The position numbers and the translations under genes were made by a program. The notes under the pieces were generated by a model. The model saw only the letters and a program-made list of their open reading frames with translations. It was not told the DNA's origin and ran no database searches. Below, piece after piece: positions 55,411 to 62,471 of a DNA stretch of 64,000 bases (position 1 is its first letter; each line of letters opens with the position of its first letter). Source of the DNA: Bacteroidota bacterium (GTDB taxonomy: Bacteria > Bacteroidota > Bacteroidia > Chitinophagales > Chitinophagaceae); NCBI GenBank assembly GCA_016712665.1, contig JADJQP010000002.1, positions 248,001 to 312,000 on the forward strand, written 5' to 3'.

Positions 55411-55713
55411 ATGCAAGATCACATAAAATTGTTTGGAAGCGATAGAATCGCTCCACTCGTTACAAATGTTGAAATGGTAGTTTATTTAGATTTCGAATCT
55501 ACAAAAAACGGTTATGAGACCCTTGATTACTTAATTAAGAAAATAAAAAGGCTCGATAGTATGGGTTATTCAAAAGTTCAAATCTTTAATATTATTACCG
55601 AAGGAGATAACCTTCAGAAATGTATATTAAATAAATCTCACTACTCTTTGCTTGTTAACTTTATTAACGACAACATAGATGCAATTTGCTCTAATATTGA
55701 GGATTCAATATAA
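55411..55713 (+). CDS. Hypothetical protein on the opposite strand to the rest of the array
   Basis: 100 residues: MQDHIKLFGSDRIAPLVTNV, YLDFESTKNGYETLDYLIKK, KRLDSMGYSKVQIFNIITEG and LLVNFINDNIDAICSNIEDS. Acidic, soluble, alpha/beta-looking; no family recognised. It has its own -7 box (55381) and starts at a well-placed ATG. It is the only plus-strand non-transposon gene in the array. It and the divergent 137-residue gene share one intergenic region, which may mean the two form a small two-gene module. Confidence 0.55.
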   Translation: MQDHIKLFGSDRIAPLVTNVEMVVYLDFESTKNGYETLDYLIKKIKRLDSMGYSKVQIFNIITEGDNLQKCILNKSHYSLLVNFINDNIDAICSNIEDSI

Positions 55714-55813
55714 TGTAAGGTAGTTCAGCATAAATCGAATCGCAGGTAACCTTTAGACTTGCATTCAAATCTAAAAGAAATTTAAATTTACAATAAAAAT
55801 TGAATTAACCGAA

Positions 55814-55924
55814 AGCAGGGTGACCTATGCGCTAACAAGATGTAAGATCTATAGACCGATATAGTACCCTGCTCTCTGGTTATGTAGGTCTCAAATAGAT
55901 ATTAGGGATAATGACCCATTATAA
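55814..55924 (+). ncRNA. Candidate bridge RNA of IS110 copy 2
   Basis: Same sequence as in copy 1: target loop with CGCTAAC (55830-55836) and AGACCG (55853-55858) between the AGCAGGGT/ACCCTGCT stem arms, and donor loop with ATAGATAT (55895-55902). For this copy the right target half CGGTCT is a perfect complement to the guide; the left half AGGTAAC matches at 5 of 7. Confidence 0.65.
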
Positions 55925-55982
55925 AGGTTTTGAGATGAACATAATCATTTGGTTAACTCTCTTTTTCCTTAAAAGTAAAATT

Positions 55983-57012
55983 ATGAAAGTAAAACAACAA
56001 ATCCAACAAACATTTATCGGAATCGATGTTTCCAAACTTACACTCGATGTAAGTATCATTACAGTTGATGGATATCAGCAACATGAGCAATTTGAAAACA
56101 ATGCAAAAGGCTTTAAAAAACTACACACCTGGTTACATTCAACAAATCTATTTAGCTACGAAACTGCATTGTTCTGCATGGAACATACCGGCATTTATAC
56201 ACGGCAGTTCGTACAATTTTTAATGTTGCGAAATGCAAAAGTGTGGATGGAATCAGCCCTCCATTTAAAAAAGAAGTATGGGAATGACAAGAGGAAAAAA
56301 TGATAAGATTGACTCTTACAGGATAGCCCGTTATGCGATGACGAATGCTGATAGAGTACAACTTGTTACCTTATCGAATAAAACGCTGATGCTTATTAAA
56401 GACCTAATGAGCAACCGAGATCGAATCAACAAAAGTTATCAATCTATTAAGGTATCTATTCGAGAAATGGAACGCGTAGATCAAGCTACAGGGAAAGAAC
56501 TGGCAAGACTAAATAAGGCAGCGATCAATGGATTGCTTAAAAGTAAAACAGCAATTGAAAATAGAATTATGAAATTGATCGAAGAGGATGAAGAATTAAA
56601 AACATATTCGAATTGGTAACATCAATTAAAGGAGTAGGAAAAAGTTCTTGCCACAGAGCTTTTGGTTTACACGCACGTATTTACCCGAATGAATAATGCT
56701 AAACAGCTTGCATGCTATTGTGGTGTAGCACCGTTCACGCACACCTCGGGAACAAGCATAAAGGGAAGAACCGGCACATCAAATTTTGCGAACATGAACC
56801 TGAAATCAACACTTCATCTCGCAGCATTATCATCTACCAGATATGTACCTGATATTAAACAATACTATGAAAGAAAAGTGGCAGAAGGAAAATCAAAAAT
56901 GTGTGTATTGAATGCCGTCAGAAATAAAATATTGCAACGTGTTTTAGCGGTAGTTAAAAGAGGAACTCCTTACGTGGAAAATTATCTTGAAATTAATTTG
57001 GAAAACTCATAG
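55983..57012 (+). pseudogene. IS110-family recombinase, copy 2, broken by indels
   Basis: The N-terminal part from ATG 55983 is intact through FIGIDVSKLT, FCMEHTGIYTRQFVQFLML and ALHLKK. The frame slips at A6 instead of A5 (56267-56272). A second frame carries MGMTRGKNDKIDSYRIARYA through the helical linker and slips at A5 instead of A6 (56598-56602). A third frame gives the catalytic C-terminal part ending LEINLENS. Each slip is in a homopolymer where copy 1 has the correct length. Combining the two copies gives one uninterrupted recombinase, so a functional enzyme is likely in the real genome. Confidence 0.85.
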
Positions 57013-57017
57013 ATATC

Positions 57018-57132
57018 GGTCTCACGGCAGGCGTTCGTAGCGGAATTCAAAGATACAATGTTTAAAATTTATTCCAAAGCTCAATAAAGAAAAACAGCTC
57101 GAATACCTACTCAGCCGCTATGACGCTTTGCC
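57018..57132. repeat. Array spacer, short type (attC-like), left box taken by IS110 copy 2
   Basis: Left arm CACGGCAGGCG (57023-57033) and right arm CGCTTTGCCGTGTGTTAGCGG (57112-57132) are imperfect inverted repeats, the clearest palindromic ends in the array. A minus-strand -7 box TATCTTTG (57050-57057) lies inside. The stop TAA of the next gene follows 18 bases later. Confidence 0.75.
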
Positions 57133-57150
57133 GTGTGTTAGCGGCAGTCA

Positions 57151-57735
57151 TTAAAATTCTACTTTGTCTCTTTTGCAGTGCCAGTTGGGATTGCATTTGC
57201 CATATAGTTCACAGCCGCCTGGATAATATTCTTCCTCATTTTTCTCATCATAAAAAAGATCATCAACAATTAGTCCGTAGCGAATTGGTATAACCTGATC
57301 CATATTTCTACATTTAGGACAAGTTTTATTACATCTATTTTTATCATAGGTACAAGTTAGAGGATATATTATTTCGATATACGAAACTTTAGTATCATTC
57401 TTGAAAATAGAATGATCTCTGAATATGGTATCTTTAAATCCATAAGATTGATGAATTATTCCGTTTTGACATGTATCTATTTTTCGATAATTATTATTAA
57501 GGTTTATGCGGACATAATTAGATTTGAGTTCGTTAATCACAAAGTCAAAATTTGAATCAATTGAAAGCCGTTGCTCGCTCGAGTCGGCGAGTATGTATAG
57601 TTCAGTGTGGCCAAGAATTTGGTTATACAAAGACTTGTCATGTACGTTTAAATGAATCCTCAGAGATTTACTTTGACCTGATGTATGAGCAGTTATTAGA
57701 TTAAATAGTGTGAGCAAAATCAAAGTATATTTCAT
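57151..57735 (-). CDS. Secreted Cys-rich protein of unknown function
   Basis: 194 residues; signal peptide MKYTLILLTLFNLITAHTSG. The first half is a beta-rich domain (SLRIHLNVHDKSLYNQILGH, YILADSSEQRLSIDSNFDF). The second half has CTYDKNRCNKTCPKCRNMDQ and a C-terminal GGCELYGKCNPNWHCKRDK, with paired Cys suitable for metal binding or disulfides. I know similar 'CxPNWyCxxDK' ends from other Bacteroidota proteins but no function. Flanked by two array spacers. Confidence 0.6.
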   Translation of the reverse strand: MKYTLILLTLFNLITAHTSGQSKSLRIHLNVHDKSLYNQILGHTELYILADSSEQRLSIDSNFDFVINELKSNYVRINLNNNYRKIDTCQNGIIHQSYGFKDTIFRDHSIFKNDTKVSYIEIIYPLTCTYDKNRCNKTCPKCRNMDQVIPIRYGLIVDDLFYDEKNEEEYYPGGCELYGKCNPNWHCKRDKVEF

Positions 57736-57798
57736 TTATATAATTTTAATTTGTCATTTTATAGTACCGCAAACTAATGATGGTTAAAGGGTAGCCCG

Positions 57799-57985
57799 AT
57801 TGCCGCTAACGGATTAATAAGGATGCAATTGGCTAATCACCTTTAACCTCCATCTCCCTTTTACTCCCCTTTCAAAATTACTTAATTTCCAAAGGAGGAT
57901 ACCTTGCTCCGCTTTGTAAACTTACATTTCTATTTTCAAGTTTCCAAATATTGGAAGGGAGCTATTACTGCCCGCCACAGTTGGA
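57799..57985. repeat. Array spacer, long type (last copy, 3' part missing)
   Basis: CCGCTAACGGATTAATAAGG at the left, then CTTAATTTCCAAAGGAGGAT, CGCTTTGTAAACTTACATTT (57910 on) and TTCAAGTTTCCAAATATTGG. It breaks off at GGGAGCTATT and has no GTTAGCGG, marking the likely right end of the array. Confidence 0.7.
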
Positions 57986-58019
57986 TCTCGCACAAAAAGA
58001 AAAATCGCTGAAATCCGTT

Positions 58020-58490
58020 TCAAGGAATGGTTGGCGGTTGTTGCGCCTCTTCATACATCATTAAACATGTCGATAAAGTTTGTTTGTCTTGATCTGTTAA
58101 TTCGCTAGAAGTATCATCAAGCAATTCTTTAATAATGTAATACTGCCCCTCATTCTTAATTTTCTTAAATCTCAATACCTTTTCAATTGTTTTATCAACA
58201 GTTTTCAATAGTTGTGTAACCTTTGGCAAATTATGCATTTCAAGGTCTGCATTTATATCAGTCATTACTTGGCTAGAGCAATAGGTAATACTTAATAATA
58301 TATCATTCAATCCTGATTGCAATCCTTTTCTGGCTAATGAGCTACTTGTTTTTTGCCAATTGTCAAGTACTGCAATGGGGTCTGTATCCTTCTGAAAGAA
58401 TACTGGATTGTCTTTCCATTGATGGTAACAAATAATTCGAAAAACTTCTCTGTAGTATTCGTAATTTTCTTTATTAATTTTTATACTCAT
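58020..58490 (-). CDS. Hypothetical helical protein
   Basis: 156 residues: MSIKINKENYEYYREVFRII, SLARKGLQSGLNDILLSITY, LPKVTQLLKTVDKTIEKVLR and SSELTDQDKQTLSTCLMMYE. All-helical, cytoplasmic, no known motif. A -7 box on the minus strand (TATATTTG, 58583-58590) could serve it, with a ~85-base leader. It sits just beyond the last spacer repeat and may be the first chromosomal gene or the last cassette. Confidence 0.55.
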   Translation of the reverse strand: MSIKINKENYEYYREVFRIICYHQWKDNPVFFQKDTDPIAVLDNWQKTSSSLARKGLQSGLNDILLSITYCSSQVMTDINADLEMHNLPKVTQLLKTVDKTIEKVLRFKKIKNEGQYYIIKELLDDTSSELTDQDKQTLSTCLMMYEEAQQPPTIP

Positions 58491-58699
58491 CTTTACTTCG
58501 CAATGAACGCCAACTTCTACAACTGTATAACCCCCTCCTCCTTCCCAATTCTAATACAAATTCGCATCTAGCTATTCCTCTTCAAATATACCAAAATCTA
58601 CGAATAAAGAAAACCAGGCGCCAAAACATAAAATATATCCCTGCGTAAATCCCCTCCCCAATATTTTTCCTTTTGTATAAATCCTATGGCTCCATTGCG

Positions 58700-58707
58700 T
58701 ATTTTTG
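58700..58707 (+). promoter_or_regulatory. -7 box for the GNAT gene
   Basis: TATTTTTG with an upstream TTTG at 58672-58675 (24-base spacer, slightly long). It favours translation from ATG 58724 over ATG 58709. Confidence 0.45.
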
Positions 58708-58723
58708 AATGTTGAATCATAGC

Positions 58724-59270
58724 ATGCTACCCATAGAAGAAATAGAAACCAACCGACTCCGCCTGCGGAAATTTACACCTGAACTGTATAAACAAGTATT
58801 TGAGCAATGCAGCAAGGAAGCACAAATGCAGGTATTTGCCTTTACAGAGGAAGCCATGCTGGAGAAGGAAAAAGAAAAATATCATAAGGGACTAGCTACC
58901 CATAATCGCTCTTTCGTAAACTTTAAACTGTTTGAAAAAAAGCAGCGGTCTGCATATTGGCAACTGCGGGTTTCATACATGGTATACCGAGCATTTTCGT
59001 GCCGAAATTGGCTATGACCTTCTTTCTGATACCTATAAAAACAAGGGCTTTATGACAGAAGCCCTGCAAAGAATCCTCCATTATGGTTTTACCGAAATGA
59101 AGCTGAACCGTGTTGAAGCCCTAATAGGCCCCGCCAATATTCCTTCACAAAAACTGGTGCAGAAATTTGGATTCAGTAAGGAAGGGTATTTGCGAGAACA
59201 TTATTGCAAAAATGGAGACATACAAGATTCTATTTTTTTTGCATTGCTCAAACGGGAGTATGCACTGTAA
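58724..59270 (+). pseudogene. GNAT acetyltransferase (RimJ/RimL type), one frameshift
   Basis: About 181 residues when repaired. It starts MLPIEEIETNRLRLRKFTPE and continues to FVNFKLFEKK, then after a one-base shift near 58945 (A7 run) SGLHIGNCGFHTWYTEHFRA, EIGYDLLSDTYKNKGFMTEA (acetyl-CoA loop) and LNRVEALIGPANIPSQKLVQ. The C-terminus GYLREHYCKNGDIQDSIFFA is typical of RimJ/RimL-like enzymes that acetylate N-terminal or side-chain amines. It converges on the next minus-strand gene. Confidence 0.8.
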
Positions 59271-59362
59271 GCATCTTTCCTATAACCCGGCGTTTTGCTT
59301 TGCAAGTAAAAAAGCCATGGGGTACTTGCTTGCAGACCATTACCATCCTTTTGTGACCTCCT

Positions 59363-60103
59363 CTATTTTTTCACAACCGTAGGTGCCCCTTCCGTAAGCC
59401 AGGTGGCAAATATTTCAGCTACCTTCCATTCATGTCCGGCATACAGAACAGGTCTCGCAATCATATATTCCAAAAAATCGCTTACGTCTTGCTGGGTACA
59501 AGCCATCATGGCATTGAGTAGCAGTTTGCCACTATACGCACCGCTTTTTATAGGCGCATTCATGGCAGGATTTTCTTTCAAAAAATAATCGCCCGTAAAA
59601 TGCACATCCGCCACAATGGCGTTCAGTAAAGTTTCTTCATCACTTTTGGTTCATTGCGAAAAAACAGTGTAGCGGTCATACAAGGGTTTGCCATATACAT
59701 CCAGCAAACCAATAAATTGGCAGGCAAGGGGTATACAGTGTGCCCGATAAACAGGAGATTTGTCCATAAACGTATACAGCAGATCACCGGCTTTAGGTTG
59801 TTTCCCATTGGGTTTGCACATAATGGTAAAATAAAAGTAGTCGCCTTTTATCAATTGACACCTTCCGGCTCCAATAGTGCCGGTATCCGAGCGACTCTCA
59901 CGATACATCCCCCTTAGCAAACCCATTTGATTGTCGACAATGCGTAGGCCCTTTGGCAAATGTACCTGCACTATTTTAATACTGTCTGATGCCGTGGTAA
60001 TATAATCTGTTATCGGAAACACCCGTACCCACTTATTGGTATCCTTTTGCGCAAAACCACTAGTGGATACCAAACAAAAAAGTACGAAAAGGAACTTGTT
60101 CAT
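59363..60103 (-). pseudogene. Secreted protein of unknown function, in-frame TGA
   Basis: A single ~246-codon frame with TGA at 59651-59653. It begins MNKFLFVLFCLVSTSGFAQK (signal peptide) and has KWVRVFPITDYITTASDSIK, MGLLRGMYRESRSDTGTIGA and PVYRAHCIPLACQFIGLLDV. After VFSQ comes the TGA, then TKSDEETLLNAIVADVHFTG and on to EWKVAEIFATWLTEGAPTVV in the same frame. A Trp codon at the TGA would read naturally (FSQWTKSD). I recognise no family. Real truncation or a G-to-A base error are both possible. Confidence 0.55.
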
Positions 60104-60298
60104 AGCATGGAATTTTGATTCAAACATCGAGACTATTTCCAAAAATTTTCTACCTGCTAGAGGGTATTTCTATTGCCGGGCATTGTAGCAACCACTGCAA
60201 AACCACAATGCCTAAAATCAAGTAGCCATATAAGTACCCAAAATAGGATGTTATAATGCCGGTAGCTAATGAGCAGACTTTACGAGCCAGGCTATCCC

Positions 60299-62454
60299 CT
60301 ACTTCAAATGGGCATCAAAGTAATCGGTAATTTTTTGCATAAGGTGTACCCGATCTTTTCCGCGTACGTTGTGGGGATGCCCGGGATATACAAAATAATC
60401 GATTTGAACCCCCTCATCTACCGATTTTTTAATCAACTTCAAACTATGTTGCCATACCACCACATCGTCGTCGGCTCCATGTATCAGCAATAAATTGCCT
60501 TGCAGGTTTTTTACTTTGTCTACCAGCAAATTGGCTTTATACCCTTCGGCATTTTGCTCCGGCGTGTCCATATAGCGTTCGCTATACATAATTTCATACA
60601 TACTCCAATCGAGTACCGGTCCGCCGGCTACCCCACATTTGAAAACGCCCGGTTTGCGAAGCATTAAAGAAGTGGTCATAAAACCTCCATAACTCCAGCC
60701 ATGAACACCCATTCGGTTTGCATCCACATAAGGTAGCGATTTCAAGTAGGATACCCCGCTCAATTGATCCTCCATTTCTAAAGTACCCAACTGTCGATGA
60801 ATGGCGCTTTCAAATTGAAATCCTCTATTGCTACTACCCCGTCCATCCATTGTAAAAACGATATACCCATGTTGCGTAAGATAATCGTACCATAAATTTC
60901 CGGAATAGGGAAAGGCGTCCTTAATTAATTGTACATGAGGGCCATTATAGAGATACACAATTACCGGGTATTTTTTATTGGCATCAAAATCTTGTGGCAA
61001 TAATAATTTGCCATACAACACCGTACTGTCGGCAGCATATAATTTTACCAACTCGATATTGGCGGTTTGGTAGTCTTTAAGCGGGTCTGAAGCGGTAAAA
61101 ATGCGTTTGTCGGCAAGCGTATTCACATTCAGCAATTCTATATTACGCGGTGTCAAGCGATTGTTGTACACATCAATCAGGTAATTGCCATCGGCACTAC
61201 TTGTTACTTGATGAGAGGCAGGCGTTTTGGTAAGACTTCGCATTTTGGCGCTTGCGAGTTGTACGGCATACACATTTTTTTGGAGGGGACTTTCTTTGGT
61301 GCCGGTAAAAATAATTTCCTGCGTTTTTTTGTTGAAGCCTACTATCTCATTTACAATCCATGCTCCTTTGGTTAATTGACGAATGAGGTTGCCATCTGTG
61401 TCATATAGGTAAAGGTGCATAAAGCCATCTCGTTGGCTCCACCAAATAAACTGCTTGGGATTATTTGGTAAGAAGTATAAATCATGTTGCGGCTCTACAT
61501 ATCGATCATTTTTTTCTTCGAAAAGGGTTTTACTTTTTCTCCTGATTGGGCATCGTACTGATTGAGTTGCAGATGGTTTTGATCACGATTGAGCAATCCC
61601 ACATACATCGATTTGCCGTCCGGACTCCAAGTAACTGAAGTGAGATACTGGTCTGCAGGCTCACCCGTTTTTAGATAGGTGGTAGAACCGTCCTTTATAT
61701 TATAAATTTCGAGTGTTACATGGTGCGATTTGCGACCAGCAAAAGGATACTTTATATTTTTTACGGTGGCGGGTGTTTCACTCCAATTGACAATCGGATA
61801 ATCTTCTACCATGCTTTGATCCATTCGATAGAAGGCAATGGCCTCGTTGGTGGGCGACCAGAATATACCACCGGTAATGCCAAATTCATCTCTATGTACC
61901 GAGGTGCCATATAGGAGATTGGCGTTGCCATCGCGGGTGATTTGGACAGCGGCATTCTTCCCTTGTTGATAATAGAGGTTGTAATTAGAAATAAAGGCAA
62001 ATCCGCTTCGCTTTGAATCTAACAACACATTTTCGGCATCTTTGGGCAATTCGGCAATAATTTGTGTTTCGGTTGAATCTTTAGCCAAGGTATTAAACTG
62101 GATATACTTATTATCGTGTATTATATAGAATGAGGTATGGGTAATCCAATTGATACCCGGAAATTTATTGACCTTCTTTATTCCCAACTTCTCCAATTGC
62201 TTATTCATCTTCTCTAAAGACATAACGGTCTCCGACTCAAATGTAAGCGGACTATTGGCTATGATGACATTTTCAGAATCATTGGCTACTACATAGGCAT
62301 AGTATTCGCTGCTTCCCGTCCATTTTAGTTGCGAAAGGTTTTTGACAGCCAAGGTGGTAGACAGGCCATTGGTAGCCTCCGCCATGGTAAAGTTCTTTTT
62401 CTGCGCATAGGTTGCCGTAGAAAGAAGCAGGAGAAGTAGAAATAATTTTTTCAT
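60299..62454 (-). pseudogene. Dipeptidyl peptidase IV family serine peptidase (S9B), one frameshift
   Basis: About 718 residues when joined; signal peptide MKKLFLLLLLLSTATYAQ. The N-terminal beta-propeller (DPPIV_N) has FWSPTNEAIAFYRMDQSMV and SVTWSPDGKSMYVGLLNRD. The C-terminal alpha/beta hydrolase has the nucleophile in VHGWSYGGFMTT, the acid in IHGADDDVVV and the His in YPGHPHNVRGKD. The frame breaks at an A4 run (61521-61524); one more base gives PLFEEKNDRYVEPQHDLYFL. The enzyme releases Xaa-Pro dipeptides from peptides in the periplasm. The N-terminal methionine and all catalytic residues are present, so this is very probably a base error in a functional gene. Confidence 0.85.
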
Positions 62455-62471
62455 ACGTAAATATATTTTAA

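Larger units (their letters stand above)
55751..57017 (+). mobile_element. IS110-family insertion sequence, copy 2 (1267 bp)
   Basis: Same ends as copy 1: the left end follows AGGTAAC (55744-55750) and the right end GATATC runs into GGTCTCACGGCAGGCG, the palindromic arm of a short array spacer. It therefore also interrupts a TAAC box. Almost identical to copy 1, so the two are recent copies of one element in the same orientation, 6.6 kb apart. Recombination between them would delete or invert nothing essential but would excise four to five array genes. Confidence 0.9.

Noticed and set aside
26274..59653. Reassignment of UGA/UAG to tryptophan
   Set aside because: Affected genes are few, most genes use TGG freely, and homopolymer errors nearby show the sequence is imperfect. 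A code change would have to appear across all genes.
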